The notes under the pieces: generated by a model
The model's database searches: none
The model's input: the letters and a program-made list of their open reading frames with translations, nothing else
Told to the model about the DNA's origin: nothing
Shown here: piece after piece, positions 1-10,300 of the stretch
Position numbering within the stretch: the first letter of the stretch is position 1
Layout: every line of letters begins with the position of its first letter
Position numbers and translations under genes: made by a program
Assembly (NCBI RefSeq): GCF_900089495.1
Contig: NZ_LT605203.1
Coordinates: forward strand, 1,486,796-1,550,795
Source of the DNA: Thiomonas sp. X19
Lineage (GTDB): Bacteria > Pseudomonadota > Gammaproteobacteria > Burkholderiales > Burkholderiaceae_C
Direction of reading: 5' to 3'
Length of the DNA: 64,000 bases

Positions 1-921
1 AGCGCCTTGCTCTCGCGCGCCACCGTCTATGTGCTGCAGTCGCTGTCGGGCGAGGAATTGCAGGCCCTGGCCGAGCGCGGCCTCGCGGCCAGCGGCGGCT
101 TGCGCATCGAACCCGACGCGCTGGCCTTGCTCGCGGCGCATGCCGACGGCGACGCCCGCCGCCTGTTCAACGCGGTGGAGGCGGTGGCGGCGGCGGCCCA
201 AGGTAGCGCACGCGACACCATCGATCTGGCCCTGCTGGAAGCGGCGCTCACCGAGTCCTTGCGGCGCTACGACAAAGGCGGCGACCAGTTCTACGACGTG
301 ATCTCGGCGTTGCATAAATCCGTGCGCGGCAGCGACCCCGACGCCGCCTTGTACTGGATGGCCCGCATGCTCGACGGCGGCGTCGATCCCTTGTACATCG
401 GCCGCAGGCTCATTCGCATGGCGAGCGAGGACATCGGTCTCGCCGACCCGCGCGCGCTCGGCCACACGCTCGACGCCGTGGCCGCTTTCGAGCGTCTGGG
501 CAGCCCCGAAGGCGAACTCGCCCTGGTGCAGGCGGTGCTCTATCTCGCCATCGCGCCCAAGTCCAACGCGGTCTACCGTGCCGCGGGTGAGGCGCGGCGT
601 TTCGTGCGCGAACATGGCACGGCGCCGGTGCCCATGCATCTGCGCAATGCGCCCACGAAACTGATGAAGCAGATCGGCGCATCCGAGGGCTACCGCTACG
701 CGCACGACGAGGCCGGCGCCTTTGCCGCGGGTGAGCGCTACTTCCCCGAAGGCCTGCCGGAGGCGCGGCTGTACCGCCCCACCGACCGCGGCCAGGAGGC
801 GCGCATCGCCGAGCGCATGGCCGAGTTGCAGCGCCTCAATCGCCAGGCCCGGGCCGCCGCCAGCGCGGAAGAGCCGGCGCATCGCGAGTCGGGCGCGAAG
901 CCGCCAACCCCCAGGACCTGA
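1..921 (+). CDS. rarA: Replication-associated recombination protein A (C-terminal part, cut by window edge)
   Basis: The reading frame is open from the first base, so the start lies outside the window; about 306 C-terminal residues are present of a family that is usually near 440. The first residues (SALLSRATVYVLQSL) match the segment after the AAA+ core where RarA/MgsA proteins read through the sensor 2 region. Further on, IAPKSNAVYRAA is the signature of the tetramerisation/MgsA C-terminal domain. RarA is a clamp-loader-like AAA+ ATPase that acts at stalled replication forks. The Walker motifs are not in the window. The tail after about residue 265 is low-complexity and Ala/Arg-rich. The next gene on this strand is livH, 307 bases on, so they need not share a transcript. 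Confidence 0.93.
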   Translation, partial: SALLSRATVYVLQSLSGEELQALAERGLAASGGLRIEPDALALLAAHADGDARRLFNAVEAVAAAAQGSARDTIDLALLEAALTESLRRYDKGGDQFYDVISALHKSVRGSDPDAALYWMARMLDGGVDPLYIGRRLIRMASEDIGLADPRALGHTLDAVAAFERLGSPEGELALVQAVLYLAIAPKSNAVYRAAGEARRFVREHGTAPVPMHLRNAPTKLMKQIGASEGYRYAHDEAGAFAAGERYFPEGLPEARLYRPTDRGQEARIAERMAELQRLNRQARAAASAEEPAHRESGAKPPTPRT

Positions 922-1031
922 AGCTCGCCGTGGCCGGTGCGTCCCGGCCTGTGGTTATTATTTCGCGCCATACAGACAACAACGTAGGCGATGCCGCACC
1001 AAACTGGCGTCGCCAAAGGAGACGCAACACC

Positions 1032-1172
1032 ATGCCTGGGCATCCTCGCCCGCAGGCTCACACCACGCACTGCCCTGTTGCGCTTGTTCCGGCGCCGCCG
1101 TGTTCGCGAGCGCTTTTCGAGCACGAAACTTGCAAGCGCTGCTCAATCCAGTCCGTCGCCACTGGCCCATAA
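1032..1172 (+). CDS. Possible small ORF (46 aa) in the livH leader
   Basis: An ATG at 1032 follows a strong Shine-Dalgarno sequence (AAAGGAGA, about 1015-1022) with a spacing of about nine bases, better than that of many real genes nearby. The predicted 46-residue peptide has four cysteines, including CKRC near its end, and matches no family I know. It is not rich in Leu, Ile or Val codons, so a classical attenuation leader peptide is not supported. Its TAA stop (1170-1172) lies in the loop of the stem-loop at 1151-1193, so a translating ribosome would disturb that hairpin. It may be a regulatory uORF, the 5' scar of a lost gene, or chance. Confidence 0.25.
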   Translation: MPGHPRPQAHTTHCPVALVPAPPCSRALFEHETCKRCSIQSVATGP

Positions 1173-1193
1173 GGCCCAGTGGCGAGACCGGAC
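1151..1193 (+). promoter_or_regulatory. Stem-loop ahead of livH
   Basis: GTCCG/CGGAC (1151-1155 with 1189-1193) encloses a perfect nine-base stem, CGCCACTGG (1157-1165) with CCAGTGGCG (1176-1184), around a short loop containing TAA. No T-run follows, so it is not a standard intrinsic terminator. It could be an mRNA processing or stability element for livHMGF, or could respond to translation of the small ORF that ends in its loop. Confidence 0.55.
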
Positions 1194-1228
1194 TCTGCAA
1201 GACCCTGAACCCATAAGGACACCTCGGG

Positions 1229-2158
1229 ATGGAAACTTTTCTACAACAAATCGTCAACGGCCTCGTGCTGGGCAGCATGTACGCCCTCATCGCGCTGGGC
1301 TACACCATGGTCTACGGCATCGTCAACCTCATCAACTTCGCCCATGGCGACGTGATGATGGTGGGGGCGCTGACCGCCTACAGCATGTTTCTCCTGCTCG
1401 CCCACATCGCCCCCGGCCTGCCCGGTTGGCTCACGGTTGTCATCGCCACCGTGGTGGCGATGATCGTCTGCGGCATCCTCAACTATTTCATCGAGCGCCT
1501 GGCCTACCGACGACTGCGCAACGCCCCCAAGCTGGCGCCGCTGGTCACGGCCATCGGCATGTCCATCCTGCTCGAAACCCTGGCCATGGTGATCTGGGGG
1601 CGTGACTACAAGGTCTTTCCCAGCCTGCTGCCATCCAAGATCATCAACATCCACGGCGTGGTCATCACGCCGGTGCAGGTCATGATCCTGGTGCTCACCA
1701 CCGTGCTGCTGCTGGGCCTGACCTATCTGATCCACAGGACCAAACTCGGCAGGGCCATGCGCGCCACGGCTGAGAACCCACGTGTGGCCGCGCTCATGGG
1801 GGTCAATCCGAATCTGGTGATTTCCGCCGCCTTTGTCATTGGCGCCATGCTGGCGGCCATTGCCGGGGTGATGTGGTACGCCAACTTCTCCACGGCGAAT
1901 TTCTACATGGGCTTCACGCCGGGTTTGAAAGCCTTCACCGCTGCCGTGCTCGGCGGCATCGGCAACCTCACCGGCGCCATGCTCGGGGGCGTTCTGCTGG
2001 GTGTGATCGAAGTGCTGGGCGCGGGCTACATCGGCACGCTCACCGGCGGCATGTTCGGTAGCAACTACCAGGACATCTTCGCTTTCATTGTGCTCATCCT
2101 CGTGCTGACGCTGCGGCCGCAAGGCTTGCTCGGTGAGCGCGTGGCCGACCGCGCCTGA
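1229..2158 (+). CDS. livH: Branched-chain amino acid ABC transporter permease LivH
   Basis: This 309-residue inner-membrane protein is one of the two pore subunits of a LivHMGF-type importer. The start METFLQQIVNGLVLGSMYAL and the segment GYTMVYGIVNLINFAHGD are hallmark LivH sequences, and alternating hydrophobic stretches give about eight membrane spans. The EAA-like loop lies around residues 165-190 (GRAMRATAENPRVAALMG). It is first in a tight four-gene operon, with livM starting 16 bases after its stop. The substrate may be Leu/Ile/Val, or an amide or urea as in related systems; the permease alone cannot decide this, and the binding protein that would is absent. Confidence 0.95.
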   Translation: METFLQQIVNGLVLGSMYALIALGYTMVYGIVNLINFAHGDVMMVGALTAYSMFLLLAHIAPGLPGWLTVVIATVVAMIVCGILNYFIERLAYRRLRNAPKLAPLVTAIGMSILLETLAMVIWGRDYKVFPSLLPSKIINIHGVVITPVQVMILVLTTVLLLGLTYLIHRTKLGRAMRATAENPRVAALMGVNPNLVISAAFVIGAMLAAIAGVMWYANFSTANFYMGFTPGLKAFTAAVLGGIGNLTGAMLGGVLLGVIEVLGAGYIGTLTGGMFGSNYQDIFAFIVLILVLTLRPQGLLGERVADRA

Positions 2159-2174
2159 TGCAGGAGACACCATC

Positions 2175-3325
2175 ATGCTGAACAAACAAACCCATCTGAT
2201 CGGTTTTCTGCTCGCCGCCGTGCTGCTGCTGGCCATGCCCCTGGGGCTGCAGATCGTGGGCGACGCCTGGGTGCGCATCGCCGCCTTCGCCCTGCTCTAC
2301 ATCATGCTGGCCCTGGGGCTGAACATCGTGGTGGGCCTCGCCGGCCTGCTCGACCTGGGCTATATCGCGTTCTACGCGGTGGGGGCGTATTCCTTCGCCC
2401 TGCTGTCGTCGAACCAGCTCACCAGCAACTTCGATGCCCTGGGGGCGATGTTCCCCAACGGCTTCAATGTGTCGATCTGGCTCATCATTCCGTTCGGAGC
2501 CGGCCTGGCCGCAACCTTCGGCATCATCCTCGGCACCCCGGTGCTCAAGCTGCGCGGCGACTACCTGGCCATCGTCACCCTGGGATTTGGCGAGATCATC
2601 CGCATTTTCATGAACAACCTGAACGCCCCGGTGAACATCACCAACGGGCCGCAGGGCATCTCGGGCATCCACGGTGTGCGCATGTTCGGCTGGGACCTGA
2701 ACCGCAACATCAATATCGGCAGCTACACCATCACCTCGGTCACCCAGTATTACTGGCTGTTCCTGGCCTTGGTCACGCTCACGGTCATCATCTGCTACCG
2801 CTTGCAGGATTCGCGCATCGGCCGCGCCTGGATGGCCATGCGCGAAGACGAAATCGCCGCCAAGGCCATGGGCATCAACACCCGCAACATGAAGCTGCTG
2901 GCGTTCTCGATGGGCGCCACCTTCGGCGGCGTGGCCGGCGTGATGTTCGCGGCGTTCCAGGGCTTCGTCTCGCCCGAGTCGTTCTCGCTGATGGAGTCCA
3001 TCAACGTGCTGGCGATGGTGGTCATTGGCGGCATGGGCAATATTCCGGGCGTGATCCTCGGCGCCATCCTGCTGTCGGTGCTGCCCGAAGCGTTGCGCTA
3101 CACCGGGTTCATCTCGGATTGGCAGCAGCATGCCTTCAACCATGTGTATGTCGACACCGGCATCCTGCGCCAGCTCATCTACTCGATGGCCATGATTCTG
3201 GTGATGCTGATTCGGCCCAAGGGCCTGTGGCCGGCGCCCGAGCACGGCAAGGGCATGGCCGCCTTGGCGCTTGGGCAGAGCAAGGCTGGCCATGCAGCTC
3301 CGGCGGTGGCCAAGGAGGGTGCACG

Positions 3326-3329
<4 letters not shown>
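2175..3329 (+). CDS. livM: Branched-chain amino acid ABC transporter permease LivM
   Basis: This is the second pore subunit, 384 residues with about ten hydrophobic segments. ALNIVVGLAGLLDLGYIAF (near residue 50) and LKLRGDYLAIVTLGFGEI are typical of LivM. I chose the ATG at 2175 because AGGAG lies at 2162-2166, the right distance upstream; an earlier in-frame ATG at 2133 falls inside livH and lacks this. The stop TGA overlaps the livG start in an ATGA arrangement, which implies translational coupling. An insertion rich in hydrophobic and aromatic residues around positions 80-105 (NQLTSNFDALGAMFPNGFN) is common in beta-proteobacterial versions. Confidence 0.95.
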
Positions 3330-4105
<776 letters not shown>

Positions 4106-4106
4106 G

Positions 4107-4871
4107 ATGAGTGCAGCGCACATGGATTTGAAGCAAGGCGCGGGCGAACTCAGCTCGAAAGAAGCACTTCTGCAGGTCAAGGGTCTGAAGGTGGCTTACG
4201 GCGGCATCCAGGCCGTCAAGGGCATCGACTTTGAAGTCCGTCAGGGAGAGCTGGTGAGCCTGATCGGCGCCAACGGCGCGGGCAAGACCACCACGCTCAA
4301 AGCCATCACCGGCATGCAGCCCATCACCGACGGCAGCATCACCTATGCCACCCACGAGGTCAAGGGCAAGGGCTCGTTCGATCTGGTGCGCATGGGTCTG
4401 GCGATGGTGCCGGAGGGGCGCGGTGTGTTCAGTCGCATGACCATCCGGGAAAACCTGTTGATGGGGGCCTATATCCGCAGCGACAAGAAAGGCATCGAGG
4501 CGGATATCGACCGCGTCTTCGGCATCTTTCCGCGCCTGAAGGAACGGCGCGACCAACTCGCTGGCACCATGTCCGGCGGCGAGCAGCAGATGCTGGCCAT
4601 GGGCCGTGCGCTGATGTGCCAGCCGAAGCTTCTGCTGCTGGACGAGCCGTCCATGGGCTTGTCGCCCATCATGGTCGACAAGATCTTCGAGGTCGTGGCC
4701 GACATCGCCAAGCAGGGCGTCACCATCCTGCTGGTCGAGCAGAACGCCAAGCGCGCGCTGGAACTGGCGCAGCGTGGCTACGTCATGGACTCCGGCACCG
4801 TCACCATGACCGGCACGGCGCAGGAACTGCTGCACGACCCCCGGGTGAGGGCGGCTTATCTGGGCGAGTGA
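4107..4871 (+). CDS. livF: Branched-chain amino acid ABC transporter ATPase LivF
   Basis: This is the second ATPase subunit, 254 residues, about 15-20 longer at the N-terminus than the usual LivF. Walker A is GANGAGKT (54-61), the signature is MSGGEQQMLAMGRAL and Walker B is LLLLDEPSMGLSP. AMVPEGRGVFSRMTIRENL is a LivF hallmark. I chose ATG 4107, one base after the livG stop, because GGGAGG (4093-4098) sits just upstream; ATG 4122 is a possible alternative that would remove part of the unusual N-terminus. It is the last gene of the liv operon. Confidence 0.95.
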   Translation: MSAAHMDLKQGAGELSSKEALLQVKGLKVAYGGIQAVKGIDFEVRQGELVSLIGANGAGKTTTLKAITGMQPITDGSITYATHEVKGKGSFDLVRMGLAMVPEGRGVFSRMTIRENLLMGAYIRSDKKGIEADIDRVFGIFPRLKERRDQLAGTMSGGEQQMLAMGRALMCQPKLLLLDEPSMGLSPIMVDKIFEVVADIAKQGVTILLVEQNAKRALELAQRGYVMDSGTVTMTGTAQELLHDPRVRAAYLGE

Positions 4872-4899
4872 AGCCGATCGTCGCCCAGCGCGGCTCGTT

Positions 4900-4922
4900 C
4901 TGCTCCCCGGCTATGGGAGCAG
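4900..4922. terminator. Hairpin between convergent livF and the monooxygenase-like gene
   Basis: CTGCTCCC (4900-4907) pairs perfectly with GGGAGCAG (4915-4922) around a seven-base loop. It lies where two convergent genes meet and overlaps the last codons of the minus-strand gene. No T-run follows on either strand, so it is a weak or factor-assisted terminator candidate. Confidence 0.4.
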
Positions 4923-5243
4923 GCGCGATCCTTGCGCTGGATGGTCAAGCTTGTCGTCGCCATAAACGCGCATGACCTTGGCGATGATGACCTGGTAGCC
5001 GTCGAGCCAATTCGCCTGCGCGGCCTTGGCCTCGAGATGCAGGGGATGCCGCATCAGCGCCTGCAGGGCTTCGAGCGTCTCCCAGTAGTAGACGTTCGAG
5101 GTCCAACCCGTGCTCGGGTTCTCCCACGATTCCTCGCCGAGGTAGCCGGGAAGGTCTCGGGCCGCTGCGGCAATGGCCTGGTCGAGGCGGTGAAACGCCG
5201 CGTCGAACTGCCTCTTGGCGAAGATGAAGGTCGATGAATACAC
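4911..5243 (-). CDS. Antibiotic biosynthesis monooxygenase (ABM)-like family protein
   Basis: This is a 110-residue soluble protein of the dimeric alpha/beta ABM-type fold. The pattern of an N-terminal strand, a helix, then PGYLGEESWENPSTG and NVYYWETLEALQAL followed by a His-rich helix and IIAKVMRVYGD is typical of a small conserved family often annotated as antibiotic biosynthesis monooxygenase; the true substrate is unknown. The start is a GTG (5243) without an obvious ribosome site. The gene begins 52 bases after the stop of the ferredoxin-type reductase on the same strand, so the two are probably one transcript. A redox partnership is conceivable but is inference from position only. Confidence 0.7.
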   Translation of the reverse strand: MYSSTFIFAKRQFDAAFHRLDQAIAAAARDLPGYLGEESWENPSTGWTSNVYYWETLEALQALMRHPLHLEAKAAQANWLDGYQVIIAKVMRVYGDDKLDHPAQGSRLLP

Positions 5244-5294
5244 GGATGGGCGTTGCGACAGGTGGTGGCGTCGGGCATGACCAGCGATTCAGCC

Positions 5295-6329
5295 TCAGGC
5301 CGCGGGCCCCGCCTTGTCGGCCTCGGAGGTGAAGGCGTCGGCGAAGAAGGCGTCTTCCGGCAGGAAGCATCGCGTCGTGAAATCCGTCCTGGCCGATTCC
5401 ACCATGATGGGGGCGCCGCAGGCGTAGACCTCGTGGCCGGACAAATCCGGCAAATCGGCCATGACTTGACGGTGGACGAAGCCGGTGCGGCCGCTCCATG
5501 CATCCTCGGGTTTCGGCTCCGACAGCACCGGCACATAGCGCAGCCAGGACAGGGCTGCGGCTTGCTCTCGTGCCCAGGCATGCAGGTACAAATCGGCCTT
5601 GCTGCGGCAGCCCCAGTAGAGCACCGCCGGGCGCTTATGACCCTTGACGCGCAGGTCTTCGATGATGGCCTTGATCGGCGCGAAGCCCGTGCCCGAGGCC
5701 AGCAGCACCATGGGTTTGTCGCTCTCCTCACGCAAGTAAAAGCTGCCGAACGGGCCTTCCATGCGCAGGATTTCCTTATCCTTCATGGCGCCGAACACAT
5801 GGTCGGTGAACTTGCCGCCGGGCATGTGGCGCAGGTGCAGTTCGATCTGTTTTTCGCCAGCCGGTGCATTGGCCATGGAGTAGCTGCGGCGGCTGCCGTC
5901 ACGCAAGATGAACTGCACATACTGACCGGCGTGGTAGTCGAAACGGTCATTGGCCGGGAGCTGCAGGCGAATGAGTGCAACATCGGTTGCGGGCCGTTCG
6001 ATGCTGATGACGCGGCAGGGCATTTTCTTGACAGCGAACATGCCTGCGGCAGGCAGCTCGTGGCTTTGAATCACCAGATTGCTGCGCGGTTGGGTGCGGC
6101 AGGCGAGAATGAAACCCGCGGCGCGCTCGGCTTCGCTCAGGGCCTTGAGCTGGTGCACGCCGAGCTCGAACTCACCCGAAATCCATTGGCATTTGCACGA
6201 GCCGCAGGCACCGTCCTGGCAACCGTAGGGCAGGCCAACGCCTTGGCGAATGGCGGCAGCCAGGACGGTTTCGCCTTCGTTCACGTCGAACCGGTGTTGG
6301 CTTGGCAATACGCTCACTTCAAAGCTCAT
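5295..6329 (-). CDS. 2Fe-2S ferredoxin/FAD/NAD(P)H reductase (CDP-6-deoxy-delta-3,4-glucoseen reductase-like)
   Basis: This is a 344-residue fusion of an N-terminal plant-type ferredoxin and a C-terminal ferredoxin-NAD(P)H reductase module. The cluster ligands are Cys37, Cys42, Cys45 and Cys77 (GCQDGACGSCKC, then ACRTQ). The FAD site is RRSYSMANAP, the nucleotide-binding site LLASGTGFAPIKAIIE and the C-terminal VYACGAP. The architecture is that of AscD/phenol-hydroxylase-type reductases that pass electrons from NAD(P)H to a partner oxygenase or dehydrase. No sugar biosynthesis genes are nearby, so the sugar-related name should not be taken literally. The start at 6329 is only 15 bases from the start of the divergent epimerase-like gene. 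Confidence 0.85.
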   Translation of the reverse strand: MSFEVSVLPSQHRFDVNEGETVLAAAIRQGVGLPYGCQDGACGSCKCQWISGEFELGVHQLKALSEAERAAGFILACRTQPRSNLVIQSHELPAAGMFAVKKMPCRVISIERPATDVALIRLQLPANDRFDYHAGQYVQFILRDGSRRSYSMANAPAGEKQIELHLRHMPGGKFTDHVFGAMKDKEILRMEGPFGSFYLREESDKPMVLLASGTGFAPIKAIIEDLRVKGHKRPAVLYWGCRSKADLYLHAWAREQAAALSWLRYVPVLSEPKPEDAWSGRTGFVHRQVMADLPDLSGHEVYACGAPIMVESARTDFTTRCFLPEDAFFADAFTSEADKAGPAA

Positions 6330-6344
6330 GACAGACAGGTTTCC

Positions 6345-7253
6345 ATGTTGATGCGTCAGTTTCGTAAACCCGGATTGCTCATCGTCGGCTGTGGCGACAT
6401 CGGGCTGCGCCTGGCGGCGCTGGCGCAGCCACGCTTTCGCGTCATCGCGCTTACCTCCAGCCCGGAGCGCATGCAAACTTTGCGCCAGGCCGGCATCGTG
6501 CCTTTGCTCGGCAATCTGGATGACGCCGACAGTTTGTGGCGCCTGGCCGGGCTGGCGCATTGGGTGGCCATGCTCGCACCACCGCCCGCTGCTGGGGTGG
6601 ACGATGCGCGATCCGCCCGGCTCGTCGCTGTTTTGCGCAGAGGCATGATAGGTGCAGGTCCCGGCCGGCCGCTGCGCGTGGTCTATGCCAGCACCTCCGG
6701 CGTGTATGGCGATTGTGCTGGCGCCGAGGTGACGGAAACGCGGCCGCCTCATCCGCAGACCGGCCGCGCGCGCCGCCGCATCGCCGCCGAGGCGCATTGG
6801 CGCCGTCTCGGGCGCGCTCGGCATGTTCGCCTGGGCATTCTGCGCATCCCCGGCATCTACGACAGCCGGCACCGCTCCCCGGCGCGGCGCCTGCGCCAGG
6901 GCCTGCCGGCGCTGCGCGCCGAAGACGACGTCTACACCAGCCACATTCACGCCGACGACCTCGCCCGCATCACGCTGCTGGCCTTGTTTCGCTCCGCGCC
7001 CAACCGCGTCTATCACGCCAGCGACAGCAGCCGCATCAAGATGGGCGACTACCTCGACCTCGCCGCCCGGCTCTACGGCTTGCCCGCTCCCGCGCGCGTC
7101 GCTCGCGAACAGGCCCAGGCCAGCGGCCTGTCGCCCATGGCCTTGAGTTTCATGGCCGAGTCCCGTCTGCTGGACAACACGCGCTTGCTGGGCGAACTCG
7201 GTGTGGTGCTGCGCTATCCGGACGTGGAACTGGGCTTGCAGTCGGGCCACTGA
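6345..7253 (+). CDS. NAD(P)-binding SDR-family protein (epimerase-like, YeeZ type)
   Basis: This is a 302-residue extended short-chain dehydrogenase-like protein. A Rossmann motif lies near the N-terminus (LLIVGCGDIGLRLA) and VVYASTSGVYGD is the conserved strand-loop of nucleotide-sugar epimerase-like proteins. The usual catalytic YxxxK pair is not evident where expected (GRARRRIAAEA occupies the site), as in YeeZ-type members, so activity on a sugar is doubtful. Two in-frame ATGs (6345, 6351) compete; neither has a strong ribosome site. It is transcribed away from the ferredoxin-type reductase and meets rne head to head at a bidirectional terminator. Confidence 0.75.
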   Translation: MLMRQFRKPGLLIVGCGDIGLRLAALAQPRFRVIALTSSPERMQTLRQAGIVPLLGNLDDADSLWRLAGLAHWVAMLAPPPAAGVDDARSARLVAVLRRGMIGAGPGRPLRVVYASTSGVYGDCAGAEVTETRPPHPQTGRARRRIAAEAHWRRLGRARHVRLGILRIPGIYDSRHRSPARRLRQGLPALRAEDDVYTSHIHADDLARITLLALFRSAPNRVYHASDSSRIKMGDYLDLAARLYGLPAPARVAREQAQASGLSPMALSFMAESRLLDNTRLLGELGVVLRYPDVELGLQSGH

Positions 7254-7278
7254 GCAACCCTGCGGCTGAATGACGGAC

Positions 7279-7311
7279 AAAAAAACGCGGACAGGAAGAC
7301 CTGTCCGTTTT
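7279..7311. terminator. Bidirectional intrinsic terminator
   Basis: CGGACAGG (7288-7295) pairs with CCTGTCCG (7300-7307) around an AAGA loop, with TTTT after it on the plus strand and an A-run (7279-7285) before it that becomes a T-run on the minus strand. It separates the convergent epimerase-like gene and rne and should stop transcripts from both sides. Confidence 0.85.
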
Positions 7312-7334
7312 GCAGCCGCAGCCAACCCCGTCGT

Positions 7335-10300
7335 TCAATGCCCGGGGCCGTTCTCCGGAATCTGCAGGCTTGGCAGTTGCTTGCGCGTTTCCACCAGCAA
7401 CAAGGGGCCTTCGTCCTGCATGGCTTTGGGCTTGCGCACCCGCGGCGCATGGGCAGGCGCAGGGATTTTGCGCATGGCACGTTGGGCCTGCTCGACCCGA
7501 GCGGGGTCCGATTGCACCCATTGCAAGCCGGCGGCCTGGACCACGGATTGCAAGTCTTGAACCGGCAACAACGCGGGCAGTGAGTCGGCATGCCCAGCCG
7601 CCGGTGCACTTGCACGTGCTTGCTCATGCGTGCTCATGGATGCCGGCTGAAGAGGCGCAGCGACTTGCTTCGCTTCCAGCGGTTCGGCATGCGCCGCAAC
7701 GGCAACGGCAACAGCCACAGGCTCGATGCCCGCTGTCTGCGCGATTTCTGCGGGCGCGGCTTCGGCTGCCAAGGGCTGTGGTGCGGCGAAGGAATGCGCC
7801 TCCGGCTGCGGCGCGTCGTCGCGCGCTGCAGCCGAGACGGCGGCGATGTTCACGGTCTGGCTTGCGACAGGGGCAGCGGCAGCGGATTCGCTGCGCGCTT
7901 GCATCACAGGCTGAGCTTGTTCGGCGCCTGCAGCAACAGCAGAAGTCGTTGCCGCAGCCGTCGACTCGCCATCAACTGCATCGCCGGCGTCGCCAGTTGC
8001 CGCATCTCCAGCCACCGCATCGCGTCCACGCCCACCGCGACCACCGCGACGACGGCGCCCGCGGCCGCGTTTGGCCGGATCGCTCGATTCGGCGTCATCC
8101 TGGGCCGGTGCTTCATTCGCGTCGGTCAAACCTTCGGCTTGCGCTGGGGTTGCCGTGCTCCCCATCGACAGCGGCTTGGCCGTCATGGGTTCAGCACCCG
8201 CAATGCTTTGCCCCTGGACACTAGAATCACTCTCCGGCAGCTTCAGGCCGAAGCTTTCCCAGGTTTCTTCCGCACCTTCGAGCGCCTGCGCGGGGCGTTG
8301 CTGACGGCCATTGCGCGAGCCGCGCTCCTGGCGCTCCCCACGTTCTGCACGTGGCGCGGTCGCTTCGCTGCCCGGCTGCGCCGGCTTCACATCCTTCGCA
8401 GGGGCTTGGGCATTGGCCTCGGCACCTGCGTGGCGTTCGCCACGCTCAGGGCGCTCGGAGCGGCCCGAACGACCAGCACTGCCTGTGCCCGTGGTCGCGT
8501 TCTGGCCACTGCCTGAACCTTGGCGGCGGCCTTCAGCCTGTGCGCCGTTCTCGCGCTGCGGGCGTTCCGCGCCACTCTTGGCCGCTTGGCCCTGGCGGTT
8601 GCCGTCGCGGCCACGTCCGCGGTTGTTGCGAGCGTTGCCATTGCGACCAGTCGAGTCCGCGCTGCCGGCCTTGCTGGCGGCCGCAGGGGCGGGCGCGACA
8701 GCAGGCGGTGAGGCCGTGGATGTTTCATCGTCACCGGCAAAAACTTTGCGTAGCCAGCCGAAGAAACCACCGCTGGGAGGCGCCGTCGTTGCCGTCTGGG
8801 GCTTGTTTGCCGCAGGCGAAGCGGCGCTAGTGGCCTGCACCGGTGAAGCGGCCACGGGCATGGGCGCAGGACCTTCTGGGGTGATGCCACGAACCAGGGC
8901 TTCCTGGCGCGGACGTTCGTCCTTCTCGCTGCGCAGGATGGTGGTTTCCTGCTCGAACTCCTCGGCCATGCGGTAGCTGGCCGGCAGATTTTCCAGGCGC
9001 GGATCGTCGTGCTTGAGGCGCTCGAGCTTGTAGTTCGGGGTTTCCAGTTGCTTGTTCGGCGCCAGCAGCACCGAGACGCGCTGGCGCAGTTCGATCTTGG
9101 TGATCTCGGCACGCTTCTCGTTGAGCAGGAACGAGGCCACTTCCACCGGCACCTGCACATGCACCGCGGCCGTGCCTTCCTTCATCGCCTCTTCCTGGAT
9201 GATGCGCAGGATTTGCAGCGCGCTGGATTCGGTGTCGCGGATATGCCCGGTGCCATTGCAACGGGGGCAGGTGACATAAGCGCCTTCCGAAAGGGCAGGG
9301 CGCAGGCGCTGACGCGAGACTTCGAGCAGGCCGAACTTGGAGATCTTGCTGGTTTGCACGCGGGCGCGGTCTTGCCGCAGGCTGTCACGCAGGCGGTCTT
9401 CCACGGCGCGCTGGTTCTTCGGCTCGTCCATGTCGATGAAGTCCATGACGATGAGCCCGCCCAGATCGCGCAGACGCATTTGCCGTGCGATTTCCTCGGC
9501 TGCTTCCAGGTTGGTGCGCAGGGCGGTGTCCTCGATCGCGCTGCCGCGGGTGGAGCGCGCGGAGTTGACGTCCACCGCCACCAGCGCCTCGGTGTGGTCG
9601 ATGACGATGGCGCCGCCCGATGGCAGGTTCACCGTGCGCGAATACGCGGTCTCGATCTGGTGCTCGATCTGGAAGCGCGAGAACAGCGGCAGATCGTCGC
9701 GGTAGCGCTTGACCCGGCTCACGTTGTCGGGCATCACATGCGCCATGAACTGGTGCGCCTGCTCGAACACGTCCTGCGTGTCGATCAGGATTTCGCCGAT
9801 GTCGCTGGTGAAGTAGTCGCGAATCGCGCGGATGACCAGCGACGACTCCTGGTAAATCAGGAAGGCGCCCTTCTGCGTCGTGCTCGCGTCCTCGATGGCC
9901 GTCCACAGCTTGAGCAGGTAGTTCAAGTCCCACTGCAACTCCTCGGCGCTGCGGCCAATGCCGGCGGTGCGCGCAATCAGGCTCATGCCGTCCGGATGCT
10001 GCAACTGCTCCATCGTCTCGCGCAGTTCCTGGCGGTCTTCGCCCTCGATGCGCCGGCTGACGCCGCCGCCGCGCGGGTTGTTCGGCATCAGCACCAGATA
10101 ACGCCCGGCCAGCGAGACGTAGGTGGTCAGCGCCGCGCCTTTGTTGCCGCGTTCTTCCTTTTCCACCTGCACCAGCAATTCCTGGCCTTCGCGGATCACA
10201 TCCTGAATGCGCGCCTGCGATGGCGACACGCCTTCCTTGAAGTAGCGGCGGGAAATTTCCTTGAACGGCAGGAAGCCGTGACGCTCCTCGCCGTAATCGA

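Larger units (their letters stand above)
922..1228 (+). other. Leader region between rarA and livH
   Basis: This 307-base gap has no recognised family gene. It holds a short ORF with a good ribosome site (1032-1172) and a strong stem-loop (1151-1193) just before livH. A TATTAT at 956-961 could be a -10 box but has no clear -35 partner. In many livHMGF operons this position holds the binding protein gene livK; I see no trace of one here. Confidence 0.6.

Noticed and set aside
1241..3293. Long minus-strand frames opposite livH and livM
   Set aside because: His/Gln/Asp-rich products with no domain, typical of antisense frames in GC-rich membrane protein genes.
5253..6344. An upstream extension of the epimerase-like gene reading through the reductase gene
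   Set aside because: The frame is open only because of high GC; the minus-strand ferredoxin and FAD/NAD motifs show which strand codes, and the SDR domain starts at about 6345.
7260..9000. CRISPR-like or tandem repeats in the rne C-terminal coding region
   Set aside because: The repetition is Ala/Arg/Gly codon bias of a disordered protein tail, without regular repeat and spacer units.
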